The position numbers and the translations under genes were made by a program. From positions 1 through 64,000 of the forward strand of contig JAAEOA010000434.1 in NCBI GenBank assembly GCA_024223715.1: 64,000 nt of DNA. The letters are read 5' to 3'. The notes under the pieces are model-generated. The model searched no databases, was not told the origin of the DNA, and saw only the letters and a list, made by a program, of their open reading frames with translations. The DNA is from a bacterium. Its GTDB lineage: Bacteria > Krumholzibacteriota > Krumholzibacteriia > LZORAL124-64-63. This document shows, one piece after another, positions 1 to 7,672 of the stretch; position 1 is the first letter of the stretch; the number at the start of each line of letters is the position of its first letter.

Positions 1-3000
1 AATTCACATGAAGCCGCTCATATGTCCACGGATTGCACCTTGACGATTGCTAAAAGCATTCTGGCCTTCAACGAAGGTTATGCCATCACGGGTTCAGACA
101 ACGGCTCGGCAAATTTGATTTGTTCCAATATTTATGGTAACCCATCAGGCAACTGGGTCGGAATATTAAGTGGCCAGCTTGGGGTTTCGGGAAACATTGA
201 GGACGACCCCCTGTTCTGTGACAAGGACGCGGGAATTCTGACCCTGCACCACACTTCATTTTGTGCTCCGGATAACAATTCCTGCGGGTTGATGGGTGCC
301 TTTCCCGTGGATTGTTTTGGCACCATGATTGTGGAAGCCGACGGCTCCGGAGACTATGCCACAATTCAGGCAGCTGTAAATGTGGCGCATCCTGGCGATA
401 CGATTCAGCTGGGAGCAGGGAATTTCACCGGGACCGGCAACCGGGACATTGAGATAGATGTGGATATTTCCATCGAATCACTCGACCCGGAAAACCCCGG
501 CATAATCGACTGCCAGGGCAGTTCGGTAGACCAGCACCGAGCTTTCATGATCCTGGGCGGGACAGTCGATCTTTCTCATCTGATTATTCGCAACGGGTAC
601 ACTGACCTGGGTGGAGGTGTTTCCCTTGGCGGCGGTTTGCTGGATTTGAACTACTGCCAGTTCGAAAACAATACTGCCACCATGATGGGCGGCGGGTTGC
701 ACGCCGACAACGGAGATCTGGTTCATATCAATTATTGCACCTTTGCCGAGAATTCAGCAGCCCAGGCCGGAGGTGCTGCCTACGCTGGAGACTCGACCGA
801 TGTCCGGTTTAATAAATGCACTCTTTTCCTCAATGAATCGCCGGCCGGCAGCGGTATTTTTCTATATTCCAACGCCCAGGGACGCATTAATAACTGCATC
901 ATAGCCTGGGGTAAGGGCAGCTCTGCTTGCAGTGACTATTTCAGCGCCGGTTTTATCACCGGGTGCAACGACATTTATGCCAACGAGGGTGGCGACTGGG
1001 TTGGGGTTTTGGCAGGCCAAGGCGGCATCAACAACAATAACAATATTGATCCGCTATTCTGCGACCCCATGGCCAATCCAGCCAGTTTTGAGCTGATGAA
1101 CAACAGTCCAGTTGGTGAAGCCCATGTTTGTGGCGGGATGGGTGCCAAGGCAACCGACCCCAATTGGGCCGCTCCTGTTTATGGCGTCCGGGCTGATGAA
1201 TCCGGGATGTTTTCAACCATCCAGTCAGCTGTGGACGCAGTTCCTTTGGGGGCGATCATTTCACTGGACGATGGGATCTATACCGGGGACGGCAACCGGG
1301 ATATTGAGCTGCGGGGCAAGGCTTTGTCCATCGGTGGTCGAAATAGTGATCCAACTGCCGTGATTCTGGATGCTGAAGGTGATTTTTCCGATGAACATCG
1401 GGCGTTCAATATCCATGAAGGCGAACCCGAAACTGCCACATTGATGTATATGACAATGCGAAACGGAGTTGCCAACGCCAACCAGATTCCCCCGGAAGAT
1501 TATTTTGGCGGAGCAGTTCGGGTTACCGATGGGGCAAACCTAAAAATATTGTCCTGCATTTTCGAAGACAACGTTGTTCACCAAGCGGTGCCTTTTGTAT
1601 TACATGGCAAGGGTGGCGCAATTTATCATTCCAGCTTTGGTTCACTCGAGATTGAAGATTGCGTTTTCTCCAACCAGCAGGGTTCAAGCGTAATACAAAA
1701 TGACTCGGGGTCATTGCAGGTTTCAAACAGTTATTTCAATGAGGAGTTTACAGGGATCCAATGTGTGGGAATGGGACAGGTGAACATAACCGAATGCGTA
1801 TTTGAGGATTTTCAAAAACCGGCAGTTATTTTCTCCGATATGCTATCTCCCATTCAACTTCAGTTGTGCGAATTCCGTTCAGACAATCGCGTTTATGGTG
1901 GTGCATTTTTTTATGGTTGTGATTCAATTATGGTTGATCAATGCACTTTTGAAGAAACCGGCTCTCCCAATATTGGAATGCCTTTGCTTCTGTTTGTTGA
2001 TTCCCAGGCAACAATTCAGGCTACCACATTTATCGGCAATGGAACTGAAGGACGCGGTGCGGTCAAATGCGAAAACTCAATCAGTCATTTTTCCAGTTGC
2101 GAATTCCTGACCAACAATAGTCCCTGGCCCGACGGCGCAGTTAAAATTGATGGAGGCTCGGCAGAATTCCAGCAGTGTGGCTTTTCGGATAATACCTCCC
2201 TCGATGGCGGGGGTATCCTTGCCTTTGGCGCAGTCATTTCCATGGATTTTTGCACTTTTTCGGGGAATCAGGCGCAGGAACTTGGTGGAGGTGGTTACTT
2301 TGAAGATTGCACGGTCACGATCAAGGAAACCGGGTTTTCCACTAACCAGGCCGGTGACGGCGGAGGGTTATATTCCGAACGGTGTAATTTGACCGTAGAA
2401 GACTGCACCTTCGACGCCAACAGCGACGGCCTGCGTCACCATGGCTCATCGCTGGGGGGGATTTCCATACCCGGGACTCTCTTTACCAACCATCTTTCCG
2501 GCTGGGCAGCTGAAATCGACAGCATGCTAATCAGGCCTGTGGTAATTGACCATTGCACCTTCCGTACCAGCAGCCAGGGATTAAAGTTGTTTGAGGTACC
2601 GGAATTCCGGGTAGCAAATACCCAATTCAGCGATAACCCAACCCACGGTACTTTTACTCTGAGCCATGCCACCGGTGCGGTTGATACCTGCAGTTTTGAC
2701 CGTAATTCTTCTCAGTCAGAGGGTGGCGCAGTTTACATGTCGGGCTCTAACGTAAGTCTTAAGGACTGTTCATTTGCTGATAATTCATCAGATGAATCAG
2801 GTGGCGCAGTTTTTCAGGTTGAAGGTGAAGCTGTATTTACCCGCTGTAGTTTCGACCATAATCTTGCATCAAAAACCGGTGGTGGGTTTGCATGTGGTTA
2901 TGGAGTCACAACAATGACCGATTGTGATTTCGACAACAATATAGGCAGTGAAGAGGGTGGTGCAATTTGGTCCGGAGTGCAGGACATGAACCTGAATTCC

Positions 3001-4068
3001 TGCACTATTACCGGCGGATACGGTGGATTCTATGGCGGTGGAGCATTCCATGAATGGGGCAATACCGTCTATACCCAAGGTTTGGTTGAAGACAATACTG
3101 CCGCCAATGGAGGGGGAATCTATGCCTATTTTGAAAATATTACTTTTAACGACTTGGAAATAACCGGCAACATTGCCGGTTCCGGAGGGGGCGCCAAAAC
3201 CTATAACAGTCAGACAGTATTTAACAACTGCCTGGTCTCTGACAATACCGCCACTTCTTCAGGAGGCATTTCAATCGCTCAATACCCCGAACTGGACTTC
3301 TCAACTCAAATCATCGACACCCTGATTGAGGGTAATTCATCTTCAAGTGAGGGTAGTGCCATTTCGGTAACCGACAGTTCAATGATCCAGCTCCAGGGCT
3401 GTACTGTTTTTGGCAATGGAGGGGAAGGTTCCGACGGTCAGCTTTTTTATGACCAGGGCGGTGAGTTTCTTTTGCAGTCCAGTATAATTGCCTTCAGTAC
3501 CGACGGTTCAGCAGTTTTTTCAGGGGATTTGCCCGGCGCCATTTCAGCTTTTGGTTGTGATATTTACGGCAACGAAAGCGGCGATTGGACTGAAGAACTG
3601 GCTGGTTGGTTTAACCAGGAATGCAATTTCAGCTCTGACCCTCTATTATGCGATTCAGCAAACGGTGATTTTCACCTTGCCGACTCTTCGCCCTGTGCAG
3701 CGGCCAACAACATTTGCCAAAACGATGTGGGAGTCTTCGGCGTAGGTTGCAGCGGTGTTAGTGGCCCTCCTCCAACAGATCTGCCTGAACACTTTGCCCT
3801 TTTGGGTAATTCACCCAATCCTTTTAATCCCAGAACCAATATTTCTTTTGAATTACCGTCAGAAAGCTCTGTCTTTCTGGAGATCTTCGACGTCACCGGC
3901 CGGCGGGTTTGCCGGTTGGTCAACGGTGAATACTTTGGAGCCGGCAGCCACCTCGTTACCTGGAACGGAAACGATGATGAAGGTCATGCTCAATCTTCTG
4001 GCATCTATTTGTATCAAATACAATCAGCCGGGCAGTCATTTAGGGGGAAAATGGCCATGATTCGTTAG
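1..4068 (+). CDS. Parallel beta-helix surface protein with C-terminal FlgD-Ig/T9SS-like tail (5' partial)
   Basis: The reading frame is open from base 1, so the gene starts before the window; the first in-frame ATG at 22 is probably internal. The roughly 1350 visible residues are many short repeats of the type C-x-F-x-x-N with GG(G/A) turns, as in polymorphic outer-membrane and pectate-lyase-like beta-helix proteins. The motif DGSGDYATIQAAV (about residue 107) recurs in diverged form (GMFSTIQSAVDAV, about residue 395), which marks an internal duplication of a helix-capping unit. The last 85 residues contain NSPNPFNP and a bacterial-Ig fold ending SGIYLYQI...GKMAMIR, typical of FlgD-Ig or type IX sorting tails in FCB-group bacteria. 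Probably secreted and surface attached; ligand unknown. A truncated paralog lies just downstream at 4125. Confidence 0.85.
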   Translation, partial: NSHEAAHMSTDCTLTIAKSILAFNEGYAITGSDNGSANLICSNIYGNPSGNWVGILSGQLGVSGNIEDDPLFCDKDAGILTLHHTSFCAPDNNSCGLMGAFPVDCFGTMIVEADGSGDYATIQAAVNVAHPGDTIQLGAGNFTGTGNRDIEIDVDISIESLDPENPGIIDCQGSSVDQHRAFMILGGTVDLSHLIIRNGYTDLGGGVSLGGGLLDLNYCQFENNTATMMGGGLHADNGDLVHINYCTFAENSAAQAGGAAYAGDSTDVRFNKCTLFLNESPAGSGIFLYSNAQGRINNCIIAWGKGSSACSDYFSAGFITGCNDIYANEGGDWVGVLAGQGGINNNNNIDPLFCDPMANPASFELMNNSPVGEAHVCGGMGAKATDPNWAAPVYGVRADESGMFSTIQSAVDAVPLGAIISLDDGIYTGDGNRDIELRGKALSIGGRNSDPTAVILDAEGDFSDEHRAFNIHEGEPETATLMYMTMRNGVANANQIPPEDYFGGAVRVTDGANLKILSCIFEDNVVHQAVPFVLHGKGGAIYHSSFGSLEIEDCVFSNQQGSSVIQNDSGSLQVSNSYFNEEFTGIQCVGMGQVNITECVFEDFQKPAVIFSDMLSPIQLQLCEFRSDNRVYGGAFFYGCDSIMVDQCTFEETGSPNIGMPLLLFVDSQATIQATTFIGNGTEGRGAVKCENSISHFSSCEFLTNNSPWPDGAVKIDGGSAEFQQCGFSDNTSLDGGGILAFGAVISMDFCTFSGNQAQELGGGGYFEDCTVTIKETGFSTNQAGDGGGLYSERCNLTVEDCTFDANSDGLRHHGSSLGGISIPGTLFTNHLSGWAAEIDSMLIRPVVIDHCTFRTSSQGLKLFEVPEFRVANTQFSDNPTHGTFTLSHATGAVDTCSFDRNSSQSEGGAVYMSGSNVSLKDCSFADNSSDESGGAVFQVEGEAVFTRCSFDHNLASKTGGGFACGYGVTTMTDCDFDNNIGSEEGGAIWSGVQDMNLNSCTITGGYGGFYGGGAFHEWGNTVYTQGLVEDNTAANGGGIYAYFENITFNDLEITGNIAGSGGGAKTYNSQTVFNNCLVSDNTATSSGGISIAQYPELDFSTQIIDTLIEGNSSSSEGSAISVTDSSMIQLQGCTVFGNGGEGSDGQLFYDQGGEFLLQSSIIAFSTDGSAVFSGDLPGAISAFGCDIYGNESGDWTEELAGWFNQECNFSSDPLLCDSANGDFHLADSSPCAAANNICQNDVGVFGVGCSGVSGPPPTDLPEHFALLGNSPNPFNPRTNISFELPSESSVFLEIFDVTGRRVCRLVNGEYFGAGSHLVTWNGNDDEGHAQSSGIYLYQIQSAGQSFRGKMAMIR

Positions 4069-4124
4069 TTGACCGGAAATGAAAAGAACCTACGAGGCAA
4101 ACATCAAAAGAAATGGGAGTTAGA

Positions 4125-4313
4125 ATGCGAAGGCTACTATTACAATAAAATTTCTGGTCGTTGGGGGGATCGGATCAAGCCGCAACCTTCACAATCAATC
4201 CTGACGGATCTGGAGATTACCTGACAATCCAGGCCGCCCCTAATTCCGCAAACGAGGGTGACGTTATCCAACTTGGTGATGGCGCCTTCACTGACCGGGA
4301 AACAGAGAAGTAG
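4125..4313 (+). pseudogene. Truncated beta-helix protein pseudogene
   Basis: A GGAG ribosome site precedes ATG at 4125. The frame has TAA at codon 8, then continues open and encodes DGSGDYLTIQAAPNSANEGD and IQLGDGAFT, matching the capping motif of the large beta-helix protein upstream. The match ends abruptly and the frame stops at 4311-4313. Both the early nonsense codon and the loss of everything after about 55 codons mark it as a dead 5' fragment of a paralog. Confidence 0.75.
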
Positions 4314-4318
4314 GCGAG

Positions 4319-4432
4319 AAGTCTTCCGGTGAGGGCCGAATGCAATTTGTTTAAGCAAATGGCTTTGATTATTCCAAGAAGAAGTTTGAGCAAGTTAATT
4401 CTGAGTTGGGTGATGAGGAATTGGAGACATAA
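4319..4432 (+). pseudogene. Nif11-like leader peptide relic 1
   Basis: Translation from 4319 reads KSSGEGRMQFV-stop-ANGFDYSKKKF followed by EQVNSELGDEELET. This aligns without gaps of consequence to the intact Nif11-type precursor at 11606-11836 (KSSPEDRMKFVKESGFDF and VKSELSDEELES). A TAA replaces the Lys codon in the middle, no start codon is left, and the GG cleavage site and core peptide are missing. It is a decayed precursor of the same RiPP-leader family. Confidence 0.7.
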
Positions 4433-4433
4433 T

Positions 4434-4487
4434 ACGGCGGCCGGTTTCGACTTTACGAAGGAGGAGAAGGCCGAACAAGCCCCATAA
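4434..4487 (+). pseudogene. Nif11-like leader peptide relic 2
   Basis: The frame 4434-4487 reads TAAGFDFTKEEKAEQAP-stop. AGFDFTKEE is the hallmark central motif of Nif11 leaders and matches SGFDFSRED in the intact gene at 11606. Only about nine residues are recognisable. The match ends a few bases before the left end of the MITE-like element at 4492, so insertion of that element may have truncated this second copy. Confidence 0.5.
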
Positions 4488-4491
4488 AGCG

Positions 4492-4630
4492 GGTTGTGCC
4501 CATAAGATTGTCGCTGGCCTAGGCATTGCAATTGCCAGTTTATGCAATACCTACAAAAAATACCCAAAGGCTGGCAACCACCACACTTGTGACAATAATT
4601 TATTCCCTCCGACGAGATTGTAGCACAACC
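4492..4630. mobile_element. MITE-like element, copy A (139 bp)
   Basis: The left end GGTTGTGCCCATAAGATTGT starts at 4492. An inverted, more diverged copy (GGTTGTGCTACAATCTCGTC on the minus strand) ends at 4630. The span of 139 bp equals that of the clearer element at 10310-10448, and the interiors are unrelated. No ORF inside. It abuts a Nif11-leader relic. Confidence 0.45.
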
Positions 4631-4733
4631 TCCGCCCGTTCTCAGAAAAGGATGTCAAATTTTGTTAGTGAGTGTGATTGTTTCTATTGCCAATTCAACA
4701 AAATATTAATACGGACGGAACAAACGGTAGGCA

Positions 4734-5306
4734 GTGTGTCCAGCTTAGGTGGGCATGTTCAGGGGTAGCACGGTGACAAGGACATGCCATGCAACTGGAG
4801 AAACCGTCCTCGCCCCATCGAGAAATCGGTGGAGAAAGGTAGGCCGTATAACCGGAAACACCGGGAAATCGGTCGAAGGCGAGACGGTGGCGGCCGGGTC
4901 CGTAGTAGTGCCGAAGCGGGGTAACTCCCGTGGAGCAAAGGGACCCTGCTGTATGTGATTTCTTCGTCAACAAGTGAGGCAGAGGTGTAATGATAAAAGC
5001 ACCTGTTGATCTGCAGGATCTGAGACGGAGGATATACGTCAAGGTGAAGGCTGAATAGTCTGGGTGCTTTGCACCAGGATCTCAGCTGGAAGTAGTGGAG
5101 TAGGCGCCCGGTGCCGAAAGCGAATCCAGTTTGAAAGGCCCCATAACCCTTGGCGCGAAGCGTACAGGAACGCGTAGTGCGGGAAATCCGCACGCTGCGT
5201 GTGAAGTGGCGGGAATCACGGACGACCCTACCCGGGCACGAAGGGGGAAACCCTGGAAACAGACAAGGGGAGTCCTACGGGTTACCGCGCCAGTCCTCGA
5301 CCCTAC
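4734..5306 (+). mobile_element. Group II intron relic with deleted maturase
   Basis: The 5' end GTGTGTCCAGC at 4734 fits the group II GUGYG consensus and the 3' end at 5306 fits the terminal AY (…GACCCTAC). Between them lie GNRA-loop hairpins and a small ORF with the N-terminus of a group II reverse transcriptase. At about 5169-5203 lies a 34-nt hairpin with a GAAA loop (TGCGGGAAATCCGCA) that looks like catalytic domain V. Most of the roughly 1.3-1.8 kb maturase gene is missing, so the element can no longer mobilise itself. Whether it still splices is unknown. A second copy of the last ~50 nt lies inverted at 13446-13495. Confidence 0.75.
4990..5058 (+). pseudogene. Group II intron reverse transcriptase/maturase, N-terminal stub
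   Basis: ATG at 4990 encodes MIKAPVDLQDLRRRIYVKVK-AE and then a stop. This N-terminus is highly typical of bacterial group II intron-encoded proteins, in which the palm and finger motifs would follow. After 22 codons the sequence jumps to the 3' part of the intron, so the RT, maturase and endonuclease domains are deleted. Confidence 0.75.
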
Positions 5307-5383
5307 CACTTCCTGGTTGGCGACTTTTTTGGCGATGGAAAATCAAATAACCAACTCAGAGGTCTCAACTGATGATCGACTAA

Positions 5384-5408
5384 CCCCGCTACTCAAAAAG
5401 TAGCGGGG
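5384..5408. terminator. Perfect 10-bp hairpin, possible terminator
   Basis: CCCCGCTACT and AGTAGCGGGG form a perfect 10-bp stem around a CAAAA loop. It lies 58 bp beyond the stop of the minus-strand lipoprotein gene ending at 5467, a sensible place for a terminator. No strong U-tract follows on either strand, so the function is uncertain. Confidence 0.4.
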
Positions 5409-5466
5409 ATATCCATCAACCATTGGGTTGGCGGCTATTTTTCAATCTTTCTGAGACGGTTTGCTT

Positions 5467-6537
5467 TCAAGGACACTCGCAGTCATATCCATTGGTGCCA
5501 GGCACATAATCGCCGTGAGCGAGATGGGCAGGCAAGGCTCTCAGGCTGATGGTACGACAGGAATACTCACCCTGGCGATTTCGGTGAGCCACTTTCACCC
5601 TATGTGGTTTTGTATCACCGCCGTGGTTGTAGCCCAGTTCACTGTACCCCAGAAGCGTCCCTTCACCGGTTTCGGAATCAATTTTCATGATGGGCGAATG
5701 ATAGGGGTCGCAAATTTCACAAAACCCAACCATCGCGGTCCCGAAAAGGCGGTCGTGTTTGTCAAAGGCGATCGACATGATCATCATGGGGTTGGTTTCC
5801 CCCTCGGGAGCCGGCGGCACGTTGGTGATGTCGCAAACCCAGGTAGCAACTCCATCATCGAGACTGATAGTGAAGAGTTTATTTTCGGTGGTTGCCCACA
5901 AAGTACCCTCGGAGTCAAAGGCAAGGTCCATGACATCATGGAGGCCAGTCCCCAAGCCAATGGGCGTCACATCACCGCTATACTTGTCGATGAAACACAG
6001 CTTATCACCATAGAGGGGAGAAAAGTAATAACCGGAATTGTTCCCCTGGGGTTCGAAACCCACGGAGTAGAGATTACCGCAGTCATCAATTTCGGAACCG
6101 GAGAAATGGTTTTCCAGATCCGCGATAACAGTAAACTCCCCGGTAATCATGTTGATCTTTGTGAGTTCCCCATCAACATCGCTCGGGTCACCATCAAGCC
6201 AGTTGTTGATGATGTAAACCGACCCGTCCACATCAAAGGTGAGACCCAGCCCTGCAGTCCATCCCCTTCCACCTTCTTCAATTTCATCCAGGAATACATC
6301 GTCCAGAAACGGGACACCAACGCCGCGTCTCACGTTGATTCTTTCCAGGCTCATGCCGATTTCGCTCCAGTAGCCCGAATAGTAACCCTGGGGAACCCAG
6401 GGCCTGCACTTCTCCGCGCCAGTCTCCGCGCTCACCTCCGCCTGATCATTGAGTGGAGCCAGCGAATGCTCCTCGTTACAACCAACAAAACCAAGTACCA
6501 GGGCGAACAATCCGATCAGGATACACAATTTCTTCAT
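5467..6537 (-). CDS. Lipoprotein with predicted beta-propeller fold
   Basis: The chosen start at 6537 has a good ribosome site (TTTTTGGAGGTAATGGC) and yields a 356-residue protein beginning MKKLCILIGLFALVLGFVGC, a lipoprotein signal with a clear lipobox. The open frame continues further upstream, but without signal-peptide character. The body contains repeated blade-like segments such as GLGLTFDVDGSVYIINN, SEIDDCGNLYSVGFEPQ and MDLAFDSEGTLWATTENKLF, typical of propellers related to NHL/SBBP or DUF4394-type repeats. No catalytic motif is recognised. It probably sits in the periplasm or on the surface. The selenoprotein gene upstream on the same strand is about 290 bp away, so separate transcription is possible. 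Confidence 0.75.
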   Translation of the reverse strand: MKKLCILIGLFALVLGFVGCNEEHSLAPLNDQAEVSAETGAEKCRPWVPQGYYSGYWSEIGMSLERINVRRGVGVPFLDDVFLDEIEEGGRGWTAGLGLTFDVDGSVYIINNWLDGDPSDVDGELTKINMITGEFTVIADLENHFSGSEIDDCGNLYSVGFEPQGNNSGYYFSPLYGDKLCFIDKYSGDVTPIGLGTGLHDVMDLAFDSEGTLWATTENKLFTISLDDGVATWVCDITNVPPAPEGETNPMMIMSIAFDKHDRLFGTAMVGFCEICDPYHSPIMKIDSETGEGTLLGYSELGYNHGGDTKPHRVKVAHRNRQGEYSCRTISLRALPAHLAHGDYVPGTNGYDCECP

Positions 6538-6831
6538 GCCATTACCTCCAAAAAATGTGGCAAAATATATGGCTTTGGAAATGACAGATGCTGATTCTTG
6601 TGAATGTCCTTCAGGAGCAATTCCCCAAGCCCCCTGACAGATACTATAGCATACTATTTTAGTAGGTGTTGAAAAAAAAACATTTCCCCCAGAATCATAA
6701 GGGTCACGGATCACCCGAAGCAGACTTTCAGGGCCCAACACCGGGCTGCTGCCTGACTTCAATCCACAAATAATTCTTCCACTGAAGTTGATTGGGCGGT
6801 TAGTCACCTATTCAAACCTGAACCAGATGCC

Positions 6832-7386
6832 TCATTCGACCTGCTGAAGCAGCAATGTGCGCAGAGAATCATAGTTGGCCGTTACACTGAGGTCATAGGT
6901 AGTGAGATTGAACACAGCCACGCGTTGATTCGATTGGTTCAGAATCACAACATCGCGGTAATTGACCTCCCAAGGAATCCAGACCTGGTCGACCACTGTT
7001 TCCTGAAGCCATGGAATATCCCGCCCCTCACAGTTTTCATCATTCGCCGATTCCGAGCCTATCTGATTTACGCCAAGAATGTTGATGCCCGGGTTGGCCT
7101 TCATGGCATCGAATTCCTGTTGCATTTGGTCGAGGTGGCCAAACTGGCCACGGCAGTAACCTCAGGTGGAGTGCCCGAAATACCAGGCCGAGACTTTTTG
7201 CAGGTAATCACGAGGCGAGACCGCCTGATCCACCGTGGCAGAGGTCGGGTTTACATCCACAATGGCGAAGTCGGGTACTTGGTCGTCGGTATCTGGCTTG
7301 GTGGGACTATCATCGGAACAGGCTGGCAAGAGTAGTCCGGTCAGCAACAGCCACAGGATTGCGGGCGAGATACGGTGCGGTTTCAT
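6832..7386 (-). CDS. Selenocysteine-containing thioredoxin-fold lipoprotein
   Basis: Read through the TGA at 7164-7162, one frame runs from ATG 7386 to 6832 and gives 184 residues. It starts with a lipoprotein signal (LLLTGLLLPAC, Cys23), followed by an AhpC/TSA-like N-terminal strand pattern and WYFGHST-U-GYC. Sec75 and Cys78 thus form a U-x-x-C redox motif exactly where thioredoxin-like proteins carry C-x-x-C. The rest (QFGHLDQMQQEF, then NILGVNQIG) is ordinary thioredoxin fold. A GTGGCC-AGTTT-GGCCAC hairpin lies just after the UGA, as bacterial SECIS elements require. Without recoding it would be two truncated pieces with no function. The natural role is probably thiol or peroxide reduction at the envelope. 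The partner and substrate are unknown. Confidence 0.8.
7135..7151 (-). promoter_or_regulatory. Bacterial SECIS-like hairpin
   Basis: On the minus strand GTGGCC and GGCCAC form a perfect 6-bp stem with loop AGTTT. The loop G followed by U lies 18 nt after the UGA, within the 16-37 nt window known for SelB-dependent bSECIS elements. Confidence 0.65.
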
Positions 7387-7672
7387 AGTGTCCTTTCGGT
7401 GCATTTGTGAATTGGAATAATAGAGGTATGGCGCCCTGGTGCATACCATTTATTCCGTCCGCTTTGAAATCAAACGACTTATTGGTATGGACAGGGAGGG
7501 ATTTATTGTTTCACAATGAAGAAATCCCTGAAGTGCAAAAGCCAGGGTTGCTGATAACAGCTTCAGTTGGAATGACTTTCTGACCTCTTGCAATCAGGAC
7601 AAAAAAGACCTCCTTGAAAGTATCTCGGTTTTGTGATAAAGTCTTCTTGAATCGCATCAAGGGGAATCTCGC

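Noticed and set aside
4734-5306. Diversity-generating retroelement RT for the DUF1566 genes
   Set aside because: The only reverse transcriptase sequence is the N-terminal stub of a group II maturase, not a DGR RT, and no template repeat was seen.
5131-5403. Open frames of 60-90 codons over the 5.1-5.4 kb region
   Set aside because: They lie across the 3' structural domains of the group II intron relic and have no protein features.
5461-6594. 377-codon plus-strand frame
   Set aside because: Antisense to the propeller lipoprotein, which has a ribosome site, lipobox and blade repeats; the plus frame shows none.
6925-7335. 136-codon plus-strand frame
   Set aside because: Covers the antisense of the selenoprotein; the minus frame with Sec, lipobox and SECIS explains the region better.
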